Assembly: GCF_013697775.1 (NCBI RefSeq)
Contig: NZ_JACCWG010000435.1
Location: 1-47,082, forward strand
Origin: Ramlibacter sp.
Lineage (GTDB): Bacteria; Pseudomonadota; Gammaproteobacteria; Burkholderiales; Burkholderiaceae_C
Reading direction: 5' to 3'
Length of the DNA stretch: 47,082 bases
How positions within the stretch are numbered: position 1 is the first letter of the stretch; the number at the start of each line of letters is the position of its first letter. The notes under the pieces were generated by a model that was not told the origin of the DNA, searched no databases, and saw only the letters and a list, made by a program, of their open reading frames with translations. Of this stretch, positions 24,410 through 33,400 are shown one piece after another. A program made the translations under genes and the position numbers.

Positions 24410-26215
24410 TCAGGACAGCGCGGCGGACGGCGCTGGTGCGCGCGCGGACCAGAAGTCCTCGAAGCGCTTGGGGTGGTACAGCGTGTGCATGGGATGCTGC
24501 CGCCCCTGCAGCGCATCGAGCGTGGCACGGGCCACGCCCGTGGCCTGCGAGAAGCCGCCGGTGTTGTGGCCCGAGGCGACCACCAGCATGCCGTTGCGCG
24601 CCTTCTTCATCTCGAACACGCCCAGGCTGCTGGCCGTCCAGGGCCGCACGCAGTAGCGCCGGCTGGCGCGCAGCTGGCCGGTGTCCATGGCCTGGCGGTA
24701 CGCGGCAGGGAACAGGTGCTCGATGTAGTCCTCCATCGAGGCGAAGAGTGCTTCCATCTGCGCCTCGTCGATGTTGGACAGGTCGCGCCCGACGTAGCCG
24801 AAGCCGGAGCCGAAGATCAGCACGTGCTCGCCCTCGCGGTTCTTCGCGGGAATGATGTTGCCGCTGTTGGCCAGGTGGCCCGGGCGCGAGATCTTCAGCG
24901 AGCGCTGCAGCCGTGGTTCCAGGTTCGGGAAACTCATCCAAGCACCCAGCACGCCGTGCACCTTGTTGTCCGACAGCGTGCCGCTGAGCAGGTCGGCGCC
25001 GTACACGCCCGGCGACAGGAAGTAATGGTCGCTTTGCATCAGCTCGCCGTTGACCGCCACGCCGGTGACGGTGCCGCCCTCAGTGGCGATGCGCTGCGCG
25101 TCGGCGCCCCAGTGGAACGCCACGCCATTGGCATCCAGGTAGGCCACCAGGTTGCTGACGAAGCTGTGCACGTTGACCGAGAAGCCCGCCACCTCGATGC
25201 CGCCGACGATTTCGCCGTTGCGGCAGCCGTCGGCCAGCGCGGGGTAGCCGGCCATCACCGCGGCCTGGTCCAGCTCGCGCTGGTAGGAGCCCACCCATTT
25301 CTGCCGCTTGAGCTGCTTGTGGTGGTAGGCGCCGGTGGAAGCGATGCGCAGCAGGCCCTGCTTGAACTCCACCTTGTCGAACAGGGCGGGCCGCGCCTCG
25401 ATCAGCTGGTTCCAGTACTTGAAGCTCTCGTGGTTGAGCGCGAAGATGTCCTCGTTGTACTTGTTGGCCAGGAAGATCGGCACGTCGGCGAACTCGCGCA
25501 TCCACGCTTCCTCGCGCGGGGCGTAGCGCGCGCGGTGTCCCACCTGCCAGCCGCCCTGGTCGATCGGCGTGCGGATGTGCCCGTGCAGCTGCGCGCCGGG
25601 CGCGGCTTCGCGGTCGTGGTAGTTGTCGCACTCGGTCAGCGAGAACATGCGCGCGTTCTCGCCGCCGTGGGTGCACCCGAGCGAGCTCCAGTCCGGTCGC
25701 GCGCGCGGATCGGCGGTTTTCTCGACGATCTCCACGCGCAAGCCGCTGTCCGCCAGGTGCATGGCCGTCATCAGGCCGACGATGCCCGAGCCGACCACCA
25801 GCACCCGCTGCGCCTTCTTGCCGGACGCCGTGCGCAGCAGGTCCAGCGCCTGGCGGCCGGTGACCTCGCGCGCATGGATGCCCTCTGCGGCGGCCAGCGC
25901 CTTCTCCACCGGCGTGGTGCCGCGGGAAAAGAACACCACGATGGCGCCGTCGCCGTGGCTGGCCATGCACTCCGCGGCGCCGAAGGTTTCGGCCACCAGG
26001 ATCACGACGGTGGCCCCGCGCGCCTCCCGCCAGGCCCGCACCAGGTGGGCGGGCGGCATGCGTTCGGCCACCAGGATGTCGGCGCCCGCGTCCACCAGCA
26101 GCTCCAGCAGCAGCGCGTCGTCCCGGGCCGCCGCGCCGGGCACGGGCACCAGCGTGGCCGGCATCAGCTGCTCGGCCTCCCGCGCGGACAGTTCAAGGGT
26201 CGATGCGATTCTCAT
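24410..26215 (-). CDS. FAD-dependent amino acid/amine oxidoreductase with extra N-terminal domain
   Basis: The 601-residue protein begins with about 130 residues I cannot assign (DDALLLELLVDAGADILVAE ... VVFFSRGTTPVEKALAAAEG), a likely alpha/beta domain. A DAO-type FAD domain follows, with the dinucleotide motif RVLVVGSGIVGLMTAMHLAD and EIVEK, and ends with YCVRPWTASSLGVFE and ASGHNTGGFSQATGVARATL typical of D-amino-acid dehydrogenase/sarcosine-oxidase relatives. It would oxidise an amine or amino acid. GGGAGACAACA precedes the ATG. The fusion is unusual and its partner domain unknown. Confidence 0.85.
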   Translation of the reverse strand: MRIASTLELSAREAEQLMPATLVPVPGAAARDDALLLELLVDAGADILVAERMPPAHLVRAWREARGATVVILVAETFGAAECMASHGDGAIVVFFSRGTTPVEKALAAAEGIHAREVTGRQALDLLRTASGKKAQRVLVVGSGIVGLMTAMHLADSGLRVEIVEKTADPRARPDWSSLGCTHGGENARMFSLTECDNYHDREAAPGAQLHGHIRTPIDQGGWQVGHRARYAPREEAWMREFADVPIFLANKYNEDIFALNHESFKYWNQLIEARPALFDKVEFKQGLLRIASTGAYHHKQLKRQKWVGSYQRELDQAAVMAGYPALADGCRNGEIVGGIEVAGFSVNVHSFVSNLVAYLDANGVAFHWGADAQRIATEGGTVTGVAVNGELMQSDHYFLSPGVYGADLLSGTLSDNKVHGVLGAWMSFPNLEPRLQRSLKISRPGHLANSGNIIPAKNREGEHVLIFGSGFGYVGRDLSNIDEAQMEALFASMEDYIEHLFPAAYRQAMDTGQLRASRRYCVRPWTASSLGVFEMKKARNGMLVVASGHNTGGFSQATGVARATLDALQGRQHPMHTLYHPKRFEDFWSARAPAPSAALS

Positions 26216-26249
26216 TGTTGTCTCCCTGCCTGCAATCGGACGCGCCCGC

Positions 26250-27047
26250 CTACGGCTGCAGCCGCCGCCGCGCGATGAGCGGGTAGCCCCGGTACTCGGT
26301 CATGCGGCGGTGCAGGGTCTCGCGGTCCTCGACCGAGATGTAGCCCAGCCGGCCGTTGCCGTGCAGCACACGCTCCTGGTCCAGCGCCATCACGCAGTGC
26401 GCGGAATAGAAAAGGAAATCGCCGCGGCGCAGCGGCTCGTCCGGCTCCAGCTTGCGGCCCAGGTGCTCGCTCATGTCGCTCATGGCGCGCGGCGACTCCA
26501 GGCCGCACAGCGACAAGGCCAGCTGGATCATTCCGGAGCAGTCCTGCCCCAGCGTGGAACGGCCGCCCCAGATGTAGGGCGTGCCGGCGAACGAAGCCAT
26601 GGTGTCGACGAAGTCCGCTTCCTTGTGCGCCAGGTCGCCCGCGTGCTCCTTGAACACCCAGCCGCGCGGCCACACGCGGAAATGCTCCTCGGTTTCGCCG
26701 ATCACGCGCAGCAGGCTGCCGCGGCTGAGCATCTCCACGTGCAGCGCCTTGAGCGATGGTGCGGAAACGATCTGCGCGACGTGGGCCTGCACGCGGTGCG
26801 TGGCCTCGCCCGGCGGTTCGGCGACGTCTTCGATGCGGACGTAGCCGGTGTGGCAGAAGCCGGAGAACTCCACGCTGGCCTGGTACCAGGCGCCGACCTG
26901 CGCGCGGATGCCCAGCGTTTCGCCGTAGAGCACCTGCGTCTCCAGCGGCGCCGACTCGGCCGGCTCCTCGCGCAGCGGCGTGATGCCCTTGATGGCAACC
27001 ACCCGCTTCAGGCCGGCGGGCAACGGTTCGATGGTTCTGTTGGTCAC
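26250..27047 (-). CDS. Cytosolic NlpC/P60 cysteine peptidase with SH3-like domains
   Basis: The 265-residue protein has two bacterial SH3-like segments (about residues 15-75 and 85-135) and an NlpC/P60 domain with the catalytic Cys in YIWGGRSTLGQDCSGMIQLA and catalytic His in SAHCVMALDQERVLHG. This layout matches YkfC-type gamma-D-glutamyl-diamino-acid endopeptidases that cleave murein peptides in the cytosol. There is no signal peptide. The start is a GTG at 27047, eight bases after the ligase stop. In this operon it could instead hydrolyse or transfer a gamma-glutamyl-type bond of the pathway intermediate. Confidence 0.85.
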   Translation of the reverse strand: MTNRTIEPLPAGLKRVVAIKGITPLREEPAESAPLETQVLYGETLGIRAQVGAWYQASVEFSGFCHTGYVRIEDVAEPPGEATHRVQAHVAQIVSAPSLKALHVEMLSRGSLLRVIGETEEHFRVWPRGWVFKEHAGDLAHKEADFVDTMASFAGTPYIWGGRSTLGQDCSGMIQLALSLCGLESPRAMSDMSEHLGRKLEPDEPLRRGDFLFYSAHCVMALDQERVLHGNGRLGYISVEDRETLHRRMTEYRGYPLIARRRLQP

Positions 27048-27054
27048 GGCGGCC

Positions 27055-28854
27055 TCAGCTGTACAAAGTTTCGATGTGCTGCCGGCGCAGCGCGCGGAAG
27101 CGTTTGAGGTGGATGGTTCCCTTGTCGGTCAGCTCGCCCTCGGCGGCGGACGGCGGGTCGGCGAGGACGCACCAGCGCGCCAGGCGCTCGCTGCTGCCCA
27201 GGCACTGGCCGTTGTAGCGCCCGAGCAGGTTGGCCAGATGCGTGTGCAGCAGCGCGGCGCGCGCATCGTCCCAGGCAAGGTCGTGGGTCCAGCCGAAGTC
27301 GCGCAGCGCGATCTCGTCGTTCAACCAGACCAGCGCCGCCAGGTGCGGCCGGTCCGGGCCTTCGAGCACCACGTCGCGCACCAGCGGCCCGGTGATGGCG
27401 AACAGCGCGCGCTTGATGCGGTTGGGGATCACCCAGGTGCCGGTGGCCAGCTTGAACTGCTCGGCGAAGCGGCCTTCGAAGCGCAGCCCGCGGTCCGGGT
27501 TGGCAGCATCGGCGAAGGACACCGCGTCGCCGGTAATGAAGAAGCCCTCGCCGTCGAACGCGGCGGCCGTCGCGGCGTCGTCGCCCAGGTAGCCCGGCGT
27601 GACGTTGGGCCCCTGCACCGCGATGGCATACAGGCCGTCGCGCTCCGTCAGCCTGCAGCGCATGCCCGGCAGCGGCGTGCCGATGTGGCCCGCTGCAGCC
27701 ACCGGGAAATGCGTGATGGTGGTGGTGGAGGTGGTCTCGGTCAGGCCCCAGCCGCTGGCCCAGGGCGCGGGTGCCCCGGTGGCCACGCGGGCCATCTCGT
27801 CGATGCCGGTCCACACCTCGGCCGACAGCACGGCGCCGCCGTACACCAGCAGGTCCAGCCGGGAGAAGAAGCGTTCGGCCAGCGCCCGGTCCTGCTGCAG
27901 CAGCGGCAGCAGCGCCGAATAGCCGAGCGGCACGTTGGTGTACCAGGTCGGCCGCACCTCGGCCAGGTTGCGCGCCGTGGCGGCGATGCCCTCCAGCGAG
28001 GGTCGGCCATCGTCGATGTAAAGCGTGCCGCCGTTGCGCAGCGTCATGTTGAAGCTGTTGTTGCCGCCCGAGGTATGGCTCCACGGCAGCCATTCGCACA
28101 GAACCGGTGGATGGTCGTTCAAAAACTGCCACAACTGCGCCATCTGCTGCTGCTGCGCGCACAGCATGCGCTGCGTGTTGATCACGCCCTTGGGCGTTCC
28201 CGTGGTGCCGGAGGTGAACAGGATCTTGGCAACCGTGTTGCCGTCGACCGCACGGCGGCGGTCTTCAAGCGCCGCCGTCAGCGCGAGCGGCGTGTCGGCC
28301 TCGGTTTCGGCGCGGCAGGCCTGCAGGTCAGGCGTAAGAATCTCCCGGGCGTCCTCGGCCCGCACCGGCCCGGCCGCGGCGGACAGCGACAGCGGGCTGA
28401 CGTACAGGAAGGCCGGCCGCGCGATGCGCACCACGTCGCCGACCCTCTCCAGGCCAGTGGCGCTGCCCAGGTACGTGGGCGACAACGGCACCACTGCCAC
28501 GCCGACCGACATGGCGGCCAGCGACAGCACGCCATGCGCGATGCTGTTCTCGCTGATCAGCAGCAGGCGGTCGCCGTGCGTGCATTGCAGCCGCAGCAGG
28601 TGGCGCGCCACCGCGTCCACCCACTGCCTGGCTTCACCATAGGTCAGCGTCGCCCAGTCGCCGTCCGCCGCGCGCTCGGCAAGGAACACGCTGGACGGCG
28701 TGGCCGCAGCCCAGTGCGTGAGATGCGCCAGCAGCGACGCGGGGAACGACCGCAGCGGGTCGTCGCAGGAATACAGCAGGTCGCCCGCGCGCCGCACCAG
28801 CGTTGTGGCCGGCCTGGCGAGGCGCGTGCGGGCGGGTGCGGCGGCGCGAGACAT
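27055..28854 (-). CDS. Feruloyl-CoA synthase-like AMP-dependent acyl-CoA ligase
   Basis: The 599-residue ANL-superfamily enzyme carries the P-loop KILFTSGTTGTPKGVINTQR, the A5 region WASGWGLTETTST, ITGDAVSF and an ending (ELTDKGTIHLKRFRALRR) like feruloyl-CoA synthases. TLYIDDGRPSLEG and VRPTWYTNVPLGY also fit that subgroup. It would activate a carboxylic acid with ATP and CoA. ATG 28854 (MSRAAAPART) is preferred; a GTG two codons upstream (28860) is an alternative with a closer AGGA. No enoyl-CoA hydratase (vanillin pathway) is nearby, so ferulate use is doubtful. Confidence 0.85.
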   Translation of the reverse strand: MSRAAAPARTRLARPATTLVRRAGDLLYSCDDPLRSFPASLLAHLTHWAAATPSSVFLAERAADGDWATLTYGEARQWVDAVARHLLRLQCTHGDRLLLISENSIAHGVLSLAAMSVGVAVVPLSPTYLGSATGLERVGDVVRIARPAFLYVSPLSLSAAAGPVRAEDAREILTPDLQACRAETEADTPLALTAALEDRRRAVDGNTVAKILFTSGTTGTPKGVINTQRMLCAQQQQMAQLWQFLNDHPPVLCEWLPWSHTSGGNNSFNMTLRNGGTLYIDDGRPSLEGIAATARNLAEVRPTWYTNVPLGYSALLPLLQQDRALAERFFSRLDLLVYGGAVLSAEVWTGIDEMARVATGAPAPWASGWGLTETTSTTTITHFPVAAAGHIGTPLPGMRCRLTERDGLYAIAVQGPNVTPGYLGDDAATAAAFDGEGFFITGDAVSFADAANPDRGLRFEGRFAEQFKLATGTWVIPNRIKRALFAITGPLVRDVVLEGPDRPHLAALVWLNDEIALRDFGWTHDLAWDDARAALLHTHLANLLGRYNGQCLGSSERLARWCVLADPPSAAEGELTDKGTIHLKRFRALRRQHIETLYS

Positions 28855-28866
28855 GGCCACGCGTTC

Positions 28867-30054
28867 CTAGACCGCCGCCCGGGACGCGCGGCCCGGTACG
28901 TGCCAGGCCGCCAGCGCCAGGCAGGCAAGCAGATTGGCGGCGCCCAGCACGCCCACGAATGCCGAGGCCCTGAAACCCTCGCTGCCCGTGCCCAGCGCCG
29001 CCACATGCGCGCCGAACACCGCACCCGAGAGGTGCAGGCAGCCCACGATGGCACCGGCCGCACCGGTGGACCGGTCAGCCAGCGACAGCGCCAGGCTGGT
29101 CGAATACGCCGTCAGCACGCCGTTGCACATGGAGCACAGCGTGGCGGCAAGGTAGAACAGCACCAGCGTCAGCAACCCATGCGACCACGCGGCATACAGC
29201 GCCGCGCCGACGGCTGCCTGCACCGCCGCCGCGACGCTGGTGAGCGCGGGCAAGTGCAGCTTGCCGGCGAAGCGGCGCACCGTGAGCGCCACCAGCACCG
29301 TTGCCACCGATGGGATCGCGCTCACCGTGCCGTAGAACGCGGCCGAGCGGCCCCAGTCGCGCATCACCAGGAAAGGCGCGGCATTGATGAAGATATAAGC
29401 CGCGCCGAGACCTGCCGCGCCGACCAGCGACGCCAGCCACAGCCGCGGCAGCAGCAGGTTGGCGCCCAGCCCGCGCACGCTGCCCGCGAGCGAGCTGCGC
29501 GCGCGCAAGGTCTCGGGCACGAAGCGCCAGCACAGGTAGAGCGCGGCACAGGCCAGCACCGCGATCCACACGGCGCCGGCACGCCAGCCCAGGCTCGATT
29601 CGAACAGCGCACCGGTGGGCGCACCCAGGGTGGGCCCGAGCGCTGTGCAGATGCCGACCAGTAAATTCCCCCGCGCCAGCGCCACGAAGTCATCGGGGTA
29701 CAGGTCGCGAAAGATCGGGCCGATGAGGATCAGCGACGCGCCGCCCGCGGCGGCCTGCAATATGCGCAGCCGCAGGAAGGTTTCGAAGTCTGCCACCGCG
29801 GCCTGCAGCAGCGACGCAATCGCGAACACCGCCAGGCCGCCCAGCAGGATGCGCCTGCGCCCGAACCGGTCCGACACCGTGCCGGCCAGCAGGTAACCCA
29901 CGCCGATGCCGGCGAGGCTGGCCGACACCAGCCAGCCGACCGGCCGGCCACCCGTGTCCAGTTCGCGCTGGATGGTGGGCAGCGACGCGGTCAGCACCAG
30001 CACCGCGTAGAACGGCAAAAAGGCGGTCAGGCCGAGCGCGAACGGCAGGCGCAT
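28867..30054 (-). CDS. MFS exporter, Bcr/CflA (DHA1) type
   Basis: The 395-residue protein has 12 hydrophobic helices, a start FALGLTAFLPFYAVLVLTAS, LAGTVSDRFGRRRILLGG (motif A) and RILQAAAGGASLILIGPIFR in helix 4 (motif B/C-like), as in Bcr/CflA drug and metabolite exporters. It is the first enzyme-sized gene of the operon and starts three bases after the stop of a 33-codon ORF, so its translation is probably coupled to that leader. It likely exports the pathway product. Confidence 0.88.
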   Translation of the reverse strand: MRLPFALGLTAFLPFYAVLVLTASLPTIQRELDTGGRPVGWLVSASLAGIGVGYLLAGTVSDRFGRRRILLGGLAVFAIASLLQAAVADFETFLRLRILQAAAGGASLILIGPIFRDLYPDDFVALARGNLLVGICTALGPTLGAPTGALFESSLGWRAGAVWIAVLACAALYLCWRFVPETLRARSSLAGSVRGLGANLLLPRLWLASLVGAAGLGAAYIFINAAPFLVMRDWGRSAAFYGTVSAIPSVATVLVALTVRRFAGKLHLPALTSVAAAVQAAVGAALYAAWSHGLLTLVLFYLAATLCSMCNGVLTAYSTSLALSLADRSTGAAGAIVGCLHLSGAVFGAHVAALGTGSEGFRASAFVGVLGAANLLACLALAAWHVPGRASRAAV

Positions 30055-30057
30055 GGG

Positions 30058-30159
30058 TCAGGCCCCGATGCGCGCGATCGGCCGCGGCATGACGGCCACG
30101 CCGGGCGGCATGGCGCTTTCCTGCCGCGCACGGCGGCAGGAGCAAACATGGCTGCTCAT
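30058..30159 (-). CDS. 33-residue putative leader peptide upstream of MFS exporter
   Basis: A 33-codon ORF, too short for the track, reads MSSHVCSCRRARQESAMPPG and ends GVAVMPRPIARIGA-stop. An AGGGAG sequence lies nine bases before its ATG. The stop lies three bases before the exporter ATG. The Cys codons at positions 6 and 8 and the Arg run fall in the 5' arm of a perfect 9-bp hairpin. This arrangement is typical of attenuation or translational-coupling leaders. It could also be a small functional peptide or a chance ORF. Confidence 0.5.
   Translation of the reverse strand: MSSHVCSCRRARQESAMPPGVAVMPRPIARIGA
30119..30141 (-). promoter_or_regulatory. Hairpin inside leader ORF (possible attenuator)
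   Basis: On the minus strand TCCTGCCGC pairs perfectly with GCGGCAGGA around a 5-nt loop. The 5' arm covers the Ser-Cys-Arg codons of the leader peptide, so a ribosome stalled at the Cys/Arg codons would open the hairpin. No T-run follows, so any effect would be on translation or Rho access rather than intrinsic termination. Confidence 0.45.
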
Positions 30160-30312
30160 TTTTATCGACTCCCTGCTCTACCACTGGCTCACACCGGCAA
30201 CGCACGGAATCTCTGCGCCCAAGAAGATAGTGACAGCTACCTTCCTGGCGTTATGACGATATTCCGCCAAGCAAAGTTAAGCGATGGACTTTGCGCTGTC
30301 AATCGCGTGCGC

Positions 30313-30327
30313 GTCTCAGTTTGAGAC
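30313..30327. promoter_or_regulatory. Palindrome upstream of the operon (possible operator)
   Basis: GTCTCA-GTT-TGAGAC is a perfect 6-3-6 inverted repeat about 155 bp upstream of the leader start. It lies in the AT-richer 30160-30418 gap, which holds no gene and must contain the operon promoter and the end of the helicase transcript. It is too short, and lacks a T-run, for an intrinsic terminator. Confidence 0.4.
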
Positions 30328-30418
30328 AGCTGCCAAAGTGGGGAGAAGTAACCTGGCGTCACTCTTTTCTTGCTGCGGAGAGTGCGGGTTCGTGCTTTCG
30401 CCTCATGCAGACGCACCG

Positions 30419-33400
30419 CTACCTGGCCTTGTAGACACCAGCTGACAATTCGATGTCGTTAGCCTTATGAAGATGGTCGATTTGCATCTCAATCGTTTCG
30501 CGCAACTGGCTGCTCACCACCGCGAATCCAAGCGTCTTTGCGACTGCCGGAGGGATCTCCCCGCGATCTCCTCCCAAGTTCTGTTTCAGCAATAAGCGAA
30601 TTGCCTCCTGGATTTCAACAGGCGACAGGTACTCGGGTTTCCTCAACGCCGGAGACGACACCGCGGCGCGATTGCGAACACGAACTTTCCGGGTTGGAAT
30701 GTCGATGAACGATTCCCTTTTCTCGATACTCTTGTCGCGGATGAGGTGACCGAGGCTGGCCTCGACTGCATCGCGGATGCGATTCCCGGCTCGCTGCAGC
30801 CCCCACAGCGTCCGCAAACGAGTGACAAGTTCGTCTGTGTGGATCGGCCCTTCCTCCTGGACGATCTTGTAGACAAACTCGGCAAGCCGGTAGGCAGGAA
30901 CTTCGTGCAGTTCCTTGTGCTTCGGCACGTCGAAACTCGCCTCCGAATACGTTTCGCCGGGGCGGTTGCCGAACCCCACCTGCATCTCCGACGTGTTGTC
31001 TTCGCGATCGAGAAACCCGAACTGCATAACCGGCGTGGCGGCATTCGCACGCAATTCCTCGCGAGCCGCCAATTCGCCGCGCGCGGCCGCTACCGCCGCG
31101 AGCAGTTTGTCCAGCTCGATCTGCGGTTGCCTGAACCAGTCGCTTGCCCAAACCCTGTGAAGGATCCAGCCGTGATCTTCCAGGACAGCCTGCCGAAGAC
31201 GATCTCGGTCACGCGCGGAACGCGAAGAGTGATACGAGTCACCGTCGAGTTCGATCCCCAACAGGTAGCGGCCAGGATTGTCCTTGTCGAGTACGGCGAG
31301 ATCGATGAAAAACCCCGCAATCCCCACTTGCTGGTGGACAGTCAATCCTGTTTTCTCGACAGCACCCTTTAGATCGGTTTCCAGCGCGGAGCCTGCCTCC
31401 TTGCTGGTGCTCGTGGCAATCGACAGCTTTCCTGTCTCCGCGTACTTGAGAAATACCTTGAGCGCCGCGACTCCCTTGCCCTTCGCGCGCTCCAGGTCAA
31501 TGTCGTCGGCCGTGATCGACGAGAACACCTCGCACCGCAACTTGGCACGGGAAATCAGGACGTTCAGCCGGCGTTCTCCACCATCAGCGCCTATGGGGCC
31601 GAATCGCATTGCGAGGTAGCCGCTTGCGTTTCGCGCGTAGGCAACCGAGATGAAGATGACGTCCCGCTCGTCGCCCTGCACGTTTTCCAGGTTCTTGATG
31701 AAGAACGGTTCGTTGGGATGCGCCGTGAAGAAGGATTCCGTTTCCGGAAACTTGCGCCGCAGTACTTCAAGTTCGTCCTGGATGGCGATCTTCTGCTGGA
31801 GCGAGAACGATGCCACGCCCAGCGAGAGTGCGGGTGACTGCACCGCGTGTTCCATAATCGCGTGCGCGATGGCCTTCGCCTCTTCCCGGTTGACGCGCGT
31901 CCCACCCGTGTCGAAGACACCGTCCTTGACATAGTTGAATCGCAGCCCCTGTCCGCCAGCAGCAGTTGTGGGGCTCGGCACGACAAACAGCCTGCTTTCG
32001 TAGAACTGCTGGTTGGACACGGCGATCAGGGATTGATGGCGGCTGCGGTAGTGCCACCGGAGCATCTTTTGAGGCATGCCCTTGGAGACGCACAGGCTCA
32101 GGATGCTCTCGACATCCGCAGTTCCCGCAATGTGCGCCTCGTCGTCCTCGTCGTCACGTTCCGCGTCGCTTGTCATTCTCGAAAAGAATCGGGTCGGCGG
32201 CAATTGCTTGTCGTCTCCCACGACGACGATCTGCTTGCAACGCGCGACCGCACCCAGTGCATCCACCGGCTCAATCTGGCTCGCCTCGTCGATGACCAGC
32301 AAGTCGAACTCGATCGCTCCCGGCTCGAGGAACTGCGCCACGGAGAGCGGGCTCATCATGAAGACGGGCTTGATCGCTTGCACCGCCGGCGCCGCATGCC
32401 GAAACAAGCGGCGCAGCGGCATATGACCGCGTTTGCGCGCAATCTCTCCGTTCAACACGCCCATGGGGCCGATACCAGTCGCAGCGCGTGGAATGCCTTC
32501 GAAGTGGCGCAGCGCGGCCTCGGCACGCGCGATTTCGATCCGCTTTTTGTCAAGGCTTCGGAACTGCTCCACGTGCCGCGAGTGCTGGCCGCCGTCGAAT
32601 TCGACCAGTTGCGGCATCTGTCGGCACAGATCGCGCAGCACGGTTTCGTAGCTTGCCTTGAGGAACGCGGGAACAAGCTGGGCTACAGTCAAGCGCGCCT
32701 CTTCGATCTGCGTCACCAGGCCGGTGAGCCCAAGACCCTTTGCCTGTTCCCTGACGCTGAAATAGTGTGTCCACGCGAACAGGCCAACAGGCTCGCTTTG
32801 CCACCGCTCCAGCCGCGACGCAATTTCCCTCAGCGCGATCGCTTCAGATGAAGGAACACCGAAGGCCTCCGGAACATTCAGCGCGTAGTTGGCGGCGATC
32901 TTGCTCCAACTGACCTCGAACGACTGAAGCTTCACGCTGCAGTCCCGCGTGGTCGATCCGCATTCAGAAGGATCGGCAACACGCGAGTAGAGCTGCCTGA
33001 ATCGTTCCGGGACCACATTTCCGTCCGAACCCCGCATCCATTCGATCACGGCCTGCAGGTGCGACCAGTTGCTTCCCTCTCCTTGCCACGCGGCCCCGAA
33101 AGCGCTGCGCGCGAAATCGGCCTGGGCTGCCACTTCCTTGCGCAGCCGTATGGATTCCGAGATCGTATCGAGGAGCGCCAGTTGCTCGTTCCGGGTTTTG
33201 GGCAAGGCTGTGCGCAATTGGCCCTTCAATGATCTGACCGCCGCCCGGTATTCCCCTGAGAAGATCCGAAACAGCGAGTCGCCCCGCTCCGCGATGGCAC
33301 GGCGTGCAAGTGCGAAGTCCTGGTCCCATGCGCTTTCCAGGAATGCCTTCTCCAGTTTTTCCCGGCTCAGCGCATAGCTCAACCCTTTGTCGACGATCTG

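Larger units (their letters stand above)
19403..30159 (-). other. Predicted single operon: leader peptide + nine enzymes/transporter
   Basis: Ten minus-strand reading frames follow each other with gaps of at most 36 bp or with overlaps (ATGA at 22857-22860; 2 to 8 bp at several joints), and no internal terminator was seen. Order of transcription: leader ORF, MFS exporter, acyl-CoA ligase, NlpC/P60, FAD oxidoreductase, GNAT, carbamoyltransferase, methyltransferase, PLP decarboxylase, HDAC-like deacetylase. The gene content fits a small-molecule pathway; the product is not recognised. Confidence 0.8.

Noticed and set aside
27055-28854. Ligase as part of a ferulate-to-vanillin pathway.
   Set aside because: No enoyl-CoA hydratase/aldolase, vanillin dehydrogenase or MarR regulator is nearby; operon partners point to another pathway.
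23933-29664. Long plus-strand ORFs of 781 and 894 residues across the operon.
   Set aside because: They are His/Arg/Gln-rich shadows opposite well-supported enzymes.
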